NCBI GenBank assembly: GCA_036558745.1
Contig: DATBEZ010000003.1
Coordinates: 124,001-188,000 of the forward strand
Direction of reading: 5' to 3'
DNA: 64,000 nt
DNA from: JAMXLJ01 sp036558745
GTDB lineage: Bacteria > Actinomycetota > Acidimicrobiia > IMCC26256 > JAMXLJ01
Part shown: piece by piece, positions 50,866-59,890 of the stretch
Layout of the letters: every line of letters begins with the position of its first letter
Numbering within the stretch: position 1 is the first letter of the stretch
Position numbers and translations under genes: made by a program
Notes under the pieces: model-generated
What the model saw: the letters and a program-made list of their open reading frames with translations, nothing else
What the model was told of the DNA's origin: nothing
The model's database searches: none

Positions 50866-53214
50866 ATGGCAGGCGGAGACGCGGATGTGAAGCACTCCCC
50901 CACGGGCGATACGCGTCTCGTGCGGTGGGTCCTGGTCCTCGGCGTCGCGTGGATCGCCGTCTACGCCAGCGGGCTGCTCGGGCCGCTCAGCGAGCTGACG
51001 TTCCCCCTCTTCGCCCTCGGCGCGCTCGCCGCGAGCTGGTACGGGGTCTGGCGGCGGCGGCCCGCACGCCGGCTGCCGTGGCTGCTCATCGGCGCCGCCA
51101 TGATGCTGTTCCTCGTCGGCGGCGCGACCCGCGTCGCCTTCGGCACGCTCGGCAACCTGAGCTCGCACCGCTCGCTCGTCCCCGACGCGATCACGATCCC
51201 GGGCTACCTGTTCATCGGCTTCGGGCTCGGTGGGCTCGCTCGCGCCCGGCTCGTCTCGCGCGAAGCGCGCGTCGACGCCATGCTCGACGCGACGATCTCG
51301 GCGCTGGCCGTGCTGGCGCTGGCGTGGATCTACCTCGTGGCGCCCGCGTTGAACGACAGCCACGCGCCGGAGCTCGTGCGCCTGACGCTCTCCTGCTACC
51401 CGCCGCTGTCGGTGTTCCTCGTCGCCACCACCGCCGAGCTCGCGTTCAGCGCGGGTGTGCGGCGGATCAAGGCGTACTCGTTCCTGTTCGCGGCGGCGGG
51501 ATTCATGCTCGCCGGCGACGTCGTGTACATGCTCGTCGACACCCATCTCGTGCACATCGCGCAGACGTTCACCGACGTCCCGTACGCGCTCGCCTACCTG
51601 TGCTTCATCGCCACGATCCTGCACCCGTCGATGCTCCAGCTGACCGAGCCCACGCAGACCGACGAGCGAACGCCGACCCGTGGCCGGCTTGCGATCGTCG
51701 CCGCTGCGCTCGGCATCCCCGCGCTCATGACGATCGTGCGCTCGGACTCGGTAACGAAGGACCGCTGGGTGCTCGCGGCGATCATCGCGTCACTCACGAC
51801 GCTTGCCATCTGGCGCATGTTCCGTGCGCTCCGCGCCCACACCCGGTCGGAGGCCCGACTCGCGTTCCAGGCCACCCACGACACGCTCACCGGCCTCCCG
51901 AACCGAATGTACGTGCACGGCTACCTCGACCGTCTGCGCCAGACCGACCATGAGCGCACACTGGTTGCGGTCCTGTTCCTCGACATCGACCGCTTCAAGC
52001 TCGTCAACGACAGCCACGGCCACGGCCTGGGCGACGAGCTGCTCATCGCCGTCGCGCACCGGCTCCAGGCGGTCACCCGTCCCGAGGACCTCGTCGCGCG
52101 GATCGGCGGTGACGAGTTCATCGTCGTCGCGGGCGAACTGACCTCCAACACCGACGCGCTCGAGATCGCCGAGCGGCTGCGTCTGTCGTTCGCGGTTCCG
52201 CTGTCGGCGCGCGGGATGGAGCTGGTGTCCTCGGTGAGCATCGGGGTCGCCACGGCGGACGTGCGCGACCCGGCCATGTCGGCGGAGTCGCTGATCCGCG
52301 ACGCCGACACCGCGATGTACCAGGCGAAGGAGGCGGGTCGCGACGCCGTCGCGGTCTTCGACGCGACCATGCGCGACCGCGCCGCCCGCCGCCTCGCGCT
52401 CGAGCACGACCTGCGCTTCGCGCTCGAACGCGAGCAGCTCGTGCTCCACTACCAACCGATCATCGGCGTCCGGGACGGGAGGGTCGTCGGCTTCGAGGCG
52501 CTGTTGCGGTGGAAACACCCGTCGCTCGGGGAGATCCCGCCCTCTGCGTTCATCCCCGTCGCGGAGGACACCGGGCTCATCGTGCCGATCGGCTTGTGGG
52601 TGATGCGCCGGGCGGCGAGCCAGCTCGCGGCGTGGCGCAACGAGCTCGCCGGCATCGGCGACGTGTACATGGCGGTCAACCTCTCGGCCCGCCAGCTGCG
52701 CGAGGCCCGGCTCTCGTCCGGGGTGCACGACATCATCGACGAGACCGGCCTGCCGCCCGATGCCCTGCAGCTCGAGCTCACCGAGAGCCTGCTCATGGAG
52801 AACCCCGACATGGCGTCGGAGGTGCTCGGCGGGCTGCGGCGCATCGGCGTCAAGCTCGCGATCGACGACTTCGGCACCGGCTACTCGTCGCTCGCGTACC
52901 TGCGCCGGTTCCCGGTCGACATCGTGAAGATCGACCGCTCGTTCGTCGACGGCCTCGACCGCGACGACACGTCGGAGGAGAGCCTCGTCGCCGCGATCGT
53001 GGCCATGGCCACCGCGCTGCGCATCGGCACCACGGCCGAGGGCGTGGAGACCGAGCGGCAGGCCGTGCGCGTCGGTCAGCTCGGCTGCCAGACCGTGCAG
53101 GGCTACCTGTACTCGCGGCCGGTCCCCGCGGAAGCGGTCCCCGCGACCGTCGCGCGGCTCGTCGAGACCCGGCGACCCTTGCTGCGCGCGGTGCCGAACC
53201 CGATGACCGCGTAG
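50866..53214 (+). CDS. Membrane GGDEF-EAL protein (c-di-GMP metabolism)
   Basis: 782 residues. About ten transmembrane helices (about 15-310) form a membrane sensor, followed by a GGDEF domain (about 335-505) with intact ARIGGDEF and an EAL domain (about 515-770) with intact GFEALLRWKHP, metal residues ELTESLLMEN and DDFGTGYSSL, and KIDRSFV. Both diguanylate cyclase and phosphodiesterase activity are therefore possible on sequence. ATG 50866 is chosen since GGAG lies 5 bp upstream. It probably sets c-di-GMP levels in response to a membrane signal. It is convergent with the acyltransferase gene, with five bases between stop codons. Confidence 0.93.
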   Translation: MAGGDADVKHSPTGDTRLVRWVLVLGVAWIAVYASGLLGPLSELTFPLFALGALAASWYGVWRRRPARRLPWLLIGAAMMLFLVGGATRVAFGTLGNLSSHRSLVPDAITIPGYLFIGFGLGGLARARLVSREARVDAMLDATISALAVLALAWIYLVAPALNDSHAPELVRLTLSCYPPLSVFLVATTAELAFSAGVRRIKAYSFLFAAAGFMLAGDVVYMLVDTHLVHIAQTFTDVPYALAYLCFIATILHPSMLQLTEPTQTDERTPTRGRLAIVAAALGIPALMTIVRSDSVTKDRWVLAAIIASLTTLAIWRMFRALRAHTRSEARLAFQATHDTLTGLPNRMYVHGYLDRLRQTDHERTLVAVLFLDIDRFKLVNDSHGHGLGDELLIAVAHRLQAVTRPEDLVARIGGDEFIVVAGELTSNTDALEIAERLRLSFAVPLSARGMELVSSVSIGVATADVRDPAMSAESLIRDADTAMYQAKEAGRDAVAVFDATMRDRAARRLALEHDLRFALEREQLVLHYQPIIGVRDGRVVGFEALLRWKHPSLGEIPPSAFIPVAEDTGLIVPIGLWVMRRAASQLAAWRNELAGIGDVYMAVNLSARQLREARLSSGVHDIIDETGLPPDALQLELTESLLMENPDMASEVLGGLRRIGVKLAIDDFGTGYSSLAYLRRFPVDIVKIDRSFVDGLDRDDTSEESLVAAIVAMATALRIGTTAEGVETERQAVRVGQLGCQTVQGYLYSRPVPAEAVPATVARLVETRRPLLRAVPNPMTA

Positions 53215-53219
53215 ACGCG

Positions 53220-54008
53220 TCAGTGGCTCAGCAGACGGGCGGGCGCGAACGCCTCGTCGAGCCCTTCCGGGGTGGGCTGGTGGAGGACCTCCTCCATCCC
53301 GTGGCCCTCCGCGAACAGTGCGAAGGCGGTGGCGTCCTCGCTCCTGAGCCGGGGCCAGTACCGGTGCAGGTCGCTGTAGACCGGCAGGCTCGCCGGTGAG
53401 TCGAGGTAGCGTGCGGGCTCCGTACCGGGGAACCGGTCGAACACGTCGTGGGTGACCTGCTGCACCAGGTCGAGCGCGATGAGATCCATGACCGCGACCA
53501 GCCCACGGGTGTCGAAGCGGCGCGTCGCCAGTCCGAGACACTGGTAGAGGGCGATGCTGACGAGCCCGCCGCTCGTACGCCGGTACTCGTCGTCGACCGC
53601 GATCGTGGTGACGTCCCACGTGTCGCCGAGGTCGATCCCGCTCTCGGCGATCGCGACGTCGACCGGAGTCGTCGCGAAGTGCGGAAGATCCTGCAGCGTC
53701 TTCAAGCCCTGCGCCGAGGGCAGGATCAGGCGCATCATGCCGGCCGGGACGCTGCGCCGCCGGTCGATGACGCAGAGGAACACCGTCGCGTCGTTGAAGG
53801 GGCTGTACTCCGCGTCGAGCATCTCGGGCGTATTGCCGAAGAACCGACCGAAGATCTCGCCCTCGAGCCAGCGCGCGAGGCGCGCGCCCGGAGCATCGGA
53901 GCGGAACGCGTACACGCAGTAGGGCTGAGACGCGTCTCCGTCGTGCGACAGGATCTCGCGTGCGAGGTCGCGCAGCTCCTCGCGGACGAGATCGAGGCGC
54001 TCGGCCAT
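53220..54008 (-). CDS. LuxI/FeeM-like acyltransferase (GNAT superfamily), putative acyl-amide synthase
   Basis: 262 residues without signal peptide. The fold resembles acyl-homoserine-lactone synthases and N-acyl amino acid synthases: an N-terminal helix, an internal GMMRLILPSAQGLKTLQDLP (about 90-109) recalling the RxLPT block of LuxI, then WDVTTIAVDDEYR (about 131-143) recalling the W-E-x-S-R-F core, and a hydrophobic acyl-binding part (GLVAVMDLIALDLVQQ). Exact catalytic identities are uncertain, since family residues are only partly conserved. It starts with ATG overlapping the stop of a SpeD-like gene by one base (TGATG), so translation is coupled. No LuxR is nearby. Product unknown. Confidence 0.6.
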   Translation of the reverse strand: MAERLDLVREELRDLAREILSHDGDASQPYCVYAFRSDAPGARLARWLEGEIFGRFFGNTPEMLDAEYSPFNDATVFLCVIDRRRSVPAGMMRLILPSAQGLKTLQDLPHFATTPVDVAIAESGIDLGDTWDVTTIAVDDEYRRTSGGLVSIALYQCLGLATRRFDTRGLVAVMDLIALDLVQQVTHDVFDRFPGTEPARYLDSPASLPVYSDLHRYWPRLRSEDATAFALFAEGHGMEEVLHQPTPEGLDEAFAPARLLSH

Positions 54009-54454
54009 CAAACCGATCGGGCCACGATGTCGGTCGCGTCGAAGAAGTCGCGCGTGAAGCGGACGGCTTCGACCGCGTCGAACGCCTTGCAGGTGTAGAT
54101 GTCGATGCTGAAGAACAGCGGCGACTCCCACGCGTAGAAGTGCGCGCCCGACGTCTCCCAGTGGATCCATCCCGCCCAGCCGTAGCGGTCGGAGCGGTGG
54201 GTCACCGGCGCGATGAGCGTCGTCATGCCGCACACGTCCGAGAGCTGCGTCAGATAGGTGCGGATCGCCTCGTCGGTGATCGGCGCCGTGCACGTCCCCT
54301 CGATGACGAGGCGCTGACGGTGGATGGAGGGCGCGAGGTCGCGCGACGGCTCGACGGTCACCACCACGTCGTCGAGCGCGGTCGCGACCATCCCGGGCTC
54401 CAGGCCCCGGACACTGTGCAAGGGGCGCGCCGTGGTGCTCGACGGACGCGTCAC
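54008..54454 (-). CDS. S-adenosylmethionine decarboxylase-like protein with altered active site
   Basis: 148 residues from GTG 54454, which has GGAG six bases before it. Residues 86-122 align without gaps with my recollection of bacterial AdoMet decarboxylase: HRSDRYGWAGW, the cleavage-site region WETSGAHFYAWES, and FFSIDIYTC. In this alignment Ser102 (pyruvoyl precursor) and Cys122 are kept. The residue before the Ser is Thr101 where Glu is expected, and the Ser and His needed for processing read Ala94 and Tyr107. Self-processing may be lost or different. It may bind AdoMet or another substrate. The co-translated acyltransferase suggests joint action. Confidence 0.62.
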   Translation of the reverse strand: MTRPSSTTARPLHSVRGLEPGMVATALDDVVVTVEPSRDLAPSIHRQRLVIEGTCTAPITDEAIRTYLTQLSDVCGMTTLIAPVTHRSDRYGWAGWIHWETSGAHFYAWESPLFFSIDIYTCKAFDAVEAVRFTRDFFDATDIVARSV

Positions 54455-54714
54455 GTGACACTCCGCGCGCGCGAGCAGCGGTCGGTCGTGGTGTTCACTG
54501 CAGCCCTCCCGTCCCCTCACGTGGTCCGCGAACCGGCGATCGCGATGCCACGGCTGCCGACGACCTGCCCGATCAGGGTCCCCTCGGGGCTCGTCGACGG
54601 GGCCCCGCTCCGTGGTCGAGTGTAGGGAATTGGCAGGGCCGCTTCCAAGAGGTGAAACGGACCATTCTGCGGGGTAACCCCGCGGAAACCCCGGGCGACC
54701 GGGGACGTCGCAGG
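54455..54714. other. Intergenic region between phosphoketolase end and SpeD-like start
   Basis: About 260 bp. Near 54672-54715 it holds GC stems (GCGGGG-TAA-CCCCGC and CCCC-6 nt-GGGG type) that may terminate the leftward phosphoketolase transcript, and it must hold the promoter of the SpeD-like gene, which I could not place. Nothing else is visible. Confidence 0.4.
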
Positions 54715-57090
54715 TCAGGAGTGGGGCCAGCTCCAGTCACGGATATCGGGCGGGTCGTCACCGTACGTGCGCGTGTACTGCCGGACCCGGACCCGGGCGT
54801 CGACCATGTCCTGGCGCAGCCGGGCCGCCCGCGACCGCAGCCCCGGGACCCGGTCGATTACGTCCATCACCAGGCGAAAGCGGTCGAGATCGTTCATAAG
54901 GACCATGTCAAAAGGCGTGGTCGTCGTGCCCTCCTCCTTGTAGCCCCGCACGTGGAGGTTGGCGTGCCCCGTCCGGCGGTACGTGAGGCGATGGATCAGC
55001 CACGGATACCCGTGGTAGGCGAAGATCACCGGCCGGTCCGGCGTGAAGATCGTGTCGTAGTCCCGATCCGACAGGCCGTGGGGGTGCTCGGACTCGGGCT
55101 GGAGCCGCATGAGGTCGACCACGTTCACGATCCGCACCTTCAGGTCGGGCAGGTGGCGGCGCAACAGGTCGGTCGCCGCGAGGACCTCGAGCGTCGGCAC
55201 GTCGCCGGCGCAGCCGAGCACGACGTCGGGATCGCCGTCGCCGTCGTTGCTCGCGAACTCCCAGATCCCGACGCCGCGTGTGCAGTGCAGGATCGCGTCC
55301 TCCATCCTGAGCCAGTCGAGCGCGGCGTACTTCTGGGCCACGATCACGTTCACGTAGTTGCGGCTGCGAAGGCAGTGGTCCGCGACCGACAGCAGGCAGT
55401 TCGTGTCGGGCGGCAAGTAGACGCGGATGATCTCCGCCTTCTTGTTCACGACGTCGTCGATGAACCCGGGGTCCTGGTGCGAGAAGCCGTTGTGGTCCTG
55501 GCGCCACACGTGCGAGGTCAGCAGGTAGTTGAGTGACGCGATCGGCCGGCGCCAGGGCAGCGTGCGACTCACCTTCAGCCACTTCGCGTGCTGGTTGAAC
55601 ATCGAGTCGACGATGTGGGTGAACGCCTCGTAGCACGAGAACATCCCGTGGCGACCCGTCAGCAGGTACCCCTCGAGCCACCCCTGGCACGTGTGCTCGC
55701 TCAGGATCTCCATCACGCGGCCCTGACGGTCGAGATGCTCGTCGACCGACAGGATCGCTTCCTGCCACACCTTGTTCGTCACCTCGTAGACCGCGTCGAG
55801 ACGGTTCGACGCGGTCTCGTCCGGTCCGAACAGCCGGAAGTTCCGCTCGCGCGCGTTGAGGCTGATCGTGTCGCGCAGGAACGCTCCGAGGACGCGCGTC
55901 GCCTCGCTGGTCGTCGTGCCCGGCTTGGCGACGTCGACGGCGTAGTCGGTGAAGTCCGGCAGCGCGAGGTCGCGCAGCAGCAGCCCGCCGTTCGCGTGCG
56001 GGTTCGCGCCCATCCGCCGCTCGCCGGTCGGCAGCCAGTCGAGCAGCTCGGGCCGCGGCGCACCGTCCTCGTCGAAGAGCTCGTCGGGCCGGTAGCTGTG
56101 GAACCACTCCTCGAGCTGGGCGCGGTGCTGCGGGTTGGTGCGCACCTCCGCGAGCGGCACCTGGTGCGCCCGCCACGTTCCTTCCACCGGGACGCCGTCG
56201 ACCTCCTTGGGACCGGTCCATCCCTTCGGCGTGCGGAGCACGATCATCGGCCAGCGCGGCCGTTCCGCGTGGCCGTCGCGGCGCGCCCGCCGCTGGATCG
56301 CGCGGATCTCGTCGACGACATGGTCGAACGTCGCCGCCATCCGCTGGTGCACCCGCTCGGGATCGTCACCGGCGACGAGATACGGCTTCCACCCGTTGCC
56401 CTCGAAGAAGCGCGTCAGCTCGTCGTCGGGGATACGGGCGTGGATGGTCGGGTTGGCGATCTTGTAGCCGTTCAGGGCGAGGATCGGCAGGACGGCACCG
56501 TCGCCGACCGGGTCGAGGAACTTGTTGCCGTGCCACGAGGTCGCGAGCGGACCGGTCTCGGCCTCACCGTCGCCGACGACGCACGTCACCAGGAGATCGG
56601 GGTTGTCGAACGCGGCGCCGAACGCGTGGCTGAGCGCGTACCCCAGCTCACCGCCCTCGTGGATCGAGCCCGGCGTCTCCGGCGCGACATGGCTCGGGAT
56701 CCCGCCCGGGAACGAGAACTGGCGGAAGAGCCGGCCCATCCCCGGGAGATCGCGGGTCACGTTCGAGTACGTCTCGGTGTAGCTGCCCTCGAGCCACGAG
56801 TTGGCCACGATCGCGGGACCACCGTGACCGGGGCCGATCACGTACATCGCGTCGAGATCCCGGCGCACGATCTCCCGGTTGAGGTGCGCGTAGATCAGGT
56901 TGAGCCCCGGCGTCGTGCCCCAGTGGCCGAGCAGGCGCGGCTTGATGTCCTCGGCCCGCAGCGGCTCGGTGAGCAGCGGATTGCCCATCAGGTAGATCTG
57001 GCCGACCGACAGGTAGTTGGCGGCGCGCCAGTAGGCGTCGATGGCCGCCAGCTCGTCCGGCGACAGGGGCGCACCCTCGACGATCTCCAC
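54715..57090 (-). CDS. xfp: Xylulose-5-phosphate/fructose-6-phosphate phosphoketolase
   Basis: 791 residues, normal length. It splits xylulose-5-phosphate or fructose-6-phosphate with phosphate into acetyl-phosphate plus glyceraldehyde-3-phosphate or erythrose-4-phosphate, using thiamine diphosphate. Key motifs are RPRLLGHWGTTPGLN-like ending in HWGTTPGLN near residue 75-80, PGHGGPA, GDGEAETGPLATSWHGNKF, and YKIANPTIHAR. In the second half, QDHNGFSHQDPG binds substrate. The C-terminus reads ERDIRDWSWPH-like (PDIRDWSWPH). Acetate kinase or phosphotransacetylase is not adjacent. It implies a phosphoketolase pathway or a bypass forming acetyl-phosphate. Confidence 0.96.
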   Translation of the reverse strand: MEIVEGAPLSPDELAAIDAYWRAANYLSVGQIYLMGNPLLTEPLRAEDIKPRLLGHWGTTPGLNLIYAHLNREIVRRDLDAMYVIGPGHGGPAIVANSWLEGSYTETYSNVTRDLPGMGRLFRQFSFPGGIPSHVAPETPGSIHEGGELGYALSHAFGAAFDNPDLLVTCVVGDGEAETGPLATSWHGNKFLDPVGDGAVLPILALNGYKIANPTIHARIPDDELTRFFEGNGWKPYLVAGDDPERVHQRMAATFDHVVDEIRAIQRRARRDGHAERPRWPMIVLRTPKGWTGPKEVDGVPVEGTWRAHQVPLAEVRTNPQHRAQLEEWFHSYRPDELFDEDGAPRPELLDWLPTGERRMGANPHANGGLLLRDLALPDFTDYAVDVAKPGTTTSEATRVLGAFLRDTISLNARERNFRLFGPDETASNRLDAVYEVTNKVWQEAILSVDEHLDRQGRVMEILSEHTCQGWLEGYLLTGRHGMFSCYEAFTHIVDSMFNQHAKWLKVSRTLPWRRPIASLNYLLTSHVWRQDHNGFSHQDPGFIDDVVNKKAEIIRVYLPPDTNCLLSVADHCLRSRNYVNVIVAQKYAALDWLRMEDAILHCTRGVGIWEFASNDGDGDPDVVLGCAGDVPTLEVLAATDLLRRHLPDLKVRIVNVVDLMRLQPESEHPHGLSDRDYDTIFTPDRPVIFAYHGYPWLIHRLTYRRTGHANLHVRGYKEEGTTTTPFDMVLMNDLDRFRLVMDVIDRVPGLRSRAARLRQDMVDARVRVRQYTRTYGDDPPDIRDWSWPHS

Positions 57091-57353
57091 GAGGCCTCCA
57101 GGGCCGACGACTGGGGTGGACGCCGCCCAGTCTTCCCGGCGCCCGGGGGTGCGGCACGCACTCGCGGCCCTTGGTCCCGAAGTGGTCGTGCCGCCCGGCT
57201 CAACCCGGTGCCGCGGTGGTCGATGTGACCCGGAGGACCAGCGAGAGAAGACCGAGCGTGCGACGAGGACTCACGGGCTCGGCCCCGTCCGGACCCTGGG
57301 GCCGGCCGGACCGGGCGACGCCGTCGCCCCGGCCGGCAACGACAGAGACGGCC

Positions 57354-58415
57354 ATGGTCGCCTCGGGCGCCGACGCGGACCGGGACTTCTGGCTGCGCCA
57401 CCTGAACCTGGGCCTCGCCCTGTACGCGGTCTCGACCGCGGTCGCGGTGACGTACCTGCTGCTCGTCCGCGGGCCGCACCGGACCGCGCTCTTCAGCATG
57501 GGCGGTCTCGCGCTCGCGTGCGTCGTGACCGTGTGGGCGCTGCCCCGGGCGGCGATCGCGGCCTCGCGGCGCCGGCTCGTCTTCTTCTACACGTGGACCG
57601 GGTTCAGCATCCTGTTCGTGCTCACGGTCGCCGCGCTCGACGGCGGCGCGGACAGCCCGCTCGCGCTCATCCTCTTCTTCGCGCTCGCGTACTCGGCGCT
57701 CGCGTATCCGCCCGTGGCCGTCGTCGTCACGACGTCGTGCACCGCCATCGGCTACCTCCTCCTCGCGCTGTTCACCGCGAAGGGCGTCGGGTTCCCGCTC
57801 CTGATGCTCGTCGTCGTGATCGGCGTGGGCTACACCGCCGCGGTCGCGGCGGCGTCGCGACAGCGGGTGCGGGCCACGCTCGACGAGCTCGCGACGCATG
57901 ACGGGTTGACGGGCTGCCTGACGCATCGAGCGTTCCACGACCTGCTCGAGACCGAGTTCGCGCGCGCGGCCCGCAGCGACCGGCCGATCGCGGTCGTGCT
58001 CGTCGACCTCGACCACTTCAAGCAGATCAACGACGGTCTCGGCCACCTCGCGGGCGACGAGCGGCTCCGCCAGGTCGGCGCGCAGCTGTGCGCCGGGCTC
58101 CGCGTGGGCGACGCCGCGGGACGGATCGGCGGTGACGAGTTCGCGCTGCTGCTCCCCGACACGACACTCGCGGGCGCGCTCGCACTCGCGAGCCGCCGGC
58201 TCGAGGAGCTGGGCGAGACGGGCATCCGCGCGACGTTCGGCGTCGCCCAGAGCTGCGTCGGCCCGGACCCCGATCCCGACGCGTGCGGGACCGACCCGCG
58301 TCAGCTGCTGCACCACGCCGACCGGGCGCTGTACCGGGCGAAGGAGCTCGGACGATCGCGGGTCGAAGGGGTGGGGTGCGGCTGCGACGACGGCACCGCC
58401 GCAGAGTCGGCGTGA
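57354..58415 (+). CDS. Membrane diguanylate cyclase (GGDEF)
   Basis: 353 residues from ATG 57354. Five to six transmembrane helices (about 15-165) form a MASE-like sensor. The GGDEF domain (about 185-345) has RIGGDEFALLLPD intact, DHFKQINDGLGH before it and ADRALYRAKELGRSR after it. An allosteric RxxD motif is not obvious. It should make c-di-GMP. An earlier GTG at 57171 would add 61 polar residues. It is divergent from xfp (263 bp) and convergent with the Wzz/CpsD kinase gene, so it could affect envelope polysaccharide regulation; this is inference. Confidence 0.9.
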   Translation: MVASGADADRDFWLRHLNLGLALYAVSTAVAVTYLLLVRGPHRTALFSMGGLALACVVTVWALPRAAIAASRRRLVFFYTWTGFSILFVLTVAALDGGADSPLALILFFALAYSALAYPPVAVVVTTSCTAIGYLLLALFTAKGVGFPLLMLVVVIGVGYTAAVAAASRQRVRATLDELATHDGLTGCLTHRAFHDLLETEFARAARSDRPIAVVLVDLDHFKQINDGLGHLAGDERLRQVGAQLCAGLRVGDAAGRIGGDEFALLLPDTTLAGALALASRRLEELGETGIRATFGVAQSCVGPDPDPDACGTDPRQLLHHADRALYRAKELGRSRVEGVGCGCDDGTAAESA

Positions 58416-58424
58416 ACGCGTCGC

Positions 58425-59849
58425 TTAGGCTGCGGCTTCTACCGACGAACGCGGCGCGGCGGCGCGGTTGACGACGACGCCGACGATGTTGGCGCCGCCC
58501 CGGCGCAACGCCTCGATCGACGCGCGCACGGCGCGCTTGCGGCTTGTCTTCATGTCGAGCACGTAGACGGTCGCGTCGCACTGGGACGCGATCGCGATCG
58601 CGTCCGCGAAGAGCTCGGCGGGCGGCGTGTCGACGACGACGAGGCGCATGGAGCGCAGGTTCTCGAGCACCTGACGGAACGCGCGCGCACCGAGCACGCC
58701 GGATGGGTCGCTGACGGGCGCGCCGCTCGGCAGCACCCGCAGCCAGCTCCCCGAGCGCGACCGCCGCAACGCGGTGGCGATGTCGGCACCTTGCAGCACG
58801 GACGTGAGCCCGGGCGCGCGGTCGACACCGGTGCGCTCGTGCACCTCCGGCTTGCGCAGGTCGGCGTCGATGAGCACCACCTGCTCGTCGAGCGCGGCCG
58901 CCGACTCGGCGACCTGGACCGCGACCGACGTCTTGCCCGCGCCCGGGCTCGCGCTCACGACCGCGACGGTGCGGGGCCGGCCCGCGCCGGCGAGGAACAT
59001 GAGGTTCGTCCGCAGGGTGCGGATGGCTTCCACCGTCTCGGCCGGGGAGCCCTTCGGCACGCGGGCGAGGACCGGGAGACCGAGCTCGCGCATCATCTCG
59101 CTCTCGTCGGTCGTCGAGAAGCGGTCGGCGCGGGCGCTCAGCAGCACCCAGAGCTCGGACGCGAGGATGAACGTCAGCACGAACGCGAACACCGCGTCGC
59201 GCGCCGGACGCGGTGAGATCGGTTGTCCGTTGCTGATCGCACCCGTCAGCACGACCACCTGGTTGACGGGGCGCGCGGCACGGGCCGCGCGCGCACCCTG
59301 GTCGGCCTGGATCTGCGCGCTCAGCAGGGGACGGTCGGGGCTGTTCGCGGGGAGCGCGTTGTACTGGGCACGGACCCGCTCCTCGTCCGCGAGCAACCTG
59401 GTCACGTCCTGGACCGAGGCGCGCTGCTGCTGCGTGCGCACCGCGGCGACGAGCGCGTCGACGTCACCCTGCGCGAGCCCGATCGCGTTGAGGGAGGTCG
59501 GCCCCGTCGCCTTCACGAGGATCATCCCGAGCGCGTTGACCTCGACGGTGTCGATGCGGCTGCGCGCGGTCTCGGGCGTGATGTCGAGGTTGGCCCGCTT
59601 GATCGCGTCGGCGAGCACCGAGGTCGACTTCGCCAGCGCGGTGTAGCCGTCGGTCACGAGCGCCGTCTGCTCGGGCGAGCCCTTTCCGGTCTGCGACGCG
59701 CCCGTGACGACCTGGACGATGGCCGCACCGACGTACTGCGGATGCCGGCGGTTGCTCACCGCGTAGACGAGACCGGCGATCACGAGCGCGAGCGGGATCG
59801 TCCGCCACCAACCCCGCAGGATCGTGCGGAAATGCTCGGCCACGTCCAC
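58425..59849 (-). CDS. Wzz/CpsD-like polysaccharide biosynthesis kinase, lacking a tyrosine tail
   Basis: 474 residues. The Wzz-like chain-length domain has TM1 (about 16-33) and TM2 (about 215-235). The cytoplasmic kinase domain has Walker A SASPGAGKTSVA, Walker A' VLIDADLRKPEVHE and Walker B LVVVDTPPAE, all intact. Bacterial tyrosine kinases usually end in a Tyr cluster; here the C-terminus (NRAAAPRSSVEAAA) has no Tyr. It may be an ATPase without autophosphorylation or use other sites. The role is probably export or length control of an extracellular polysaccharide. Start GTG at 59849 keeps the first helix close to the N-terminus. Confidence 0.87.
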   Translation of the reverse strand: MDVAEHFRTILRGWWRTIPLALVIAGLVYAVSNRRHPQYVGAAIVQVVTGASQTGKGSPEQTALVTDGYTALAKSTSVLADAIKRANLDITPETARSRIDTVEVNALGMILVKATGPTSLNAIGLAQGDVDALVAAVRTQQQRASVQDVTRLLADEERVRAQYNALPANSPDRPLLSAQIQADQGARAARAARPVNQVVVLTGAISNGQPISPRPARDAVFAFVLTFILASELWVLLSARADRFSTTDESEMMRELGLPVLARVPKGSPAETVEAIRTLRTNLMFLAGAGRPRTVAVVSASPGAGKTSVAVQVAESAAALDEQVVLIDADLRKPEVHERTGVDRAPGLTSVLQGADIATALRRSRSGSWLRVLPSGAPVSDPSGVLGARAFRQVLENLRSMRLVVVDTPPAELFADAIAIASQCDATVYVLDMKTSRKRAVRASIEALRRGGANIVGVVVNRAAAPRSSVEAAA

Positions 59850-59890
59850 CGGGACATCCTACGGGCGCGAGCCGGACGGGAAGGCGCAGG

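Noticed and set aside
53220..54008. Classical acyl-homoserine-lactone quorum-sensing system
   Set aside because: The protein has only partial LuxI motifs and there is no LuxR-type gene in the window, so I keep it as an acyltransferase of unknown product.
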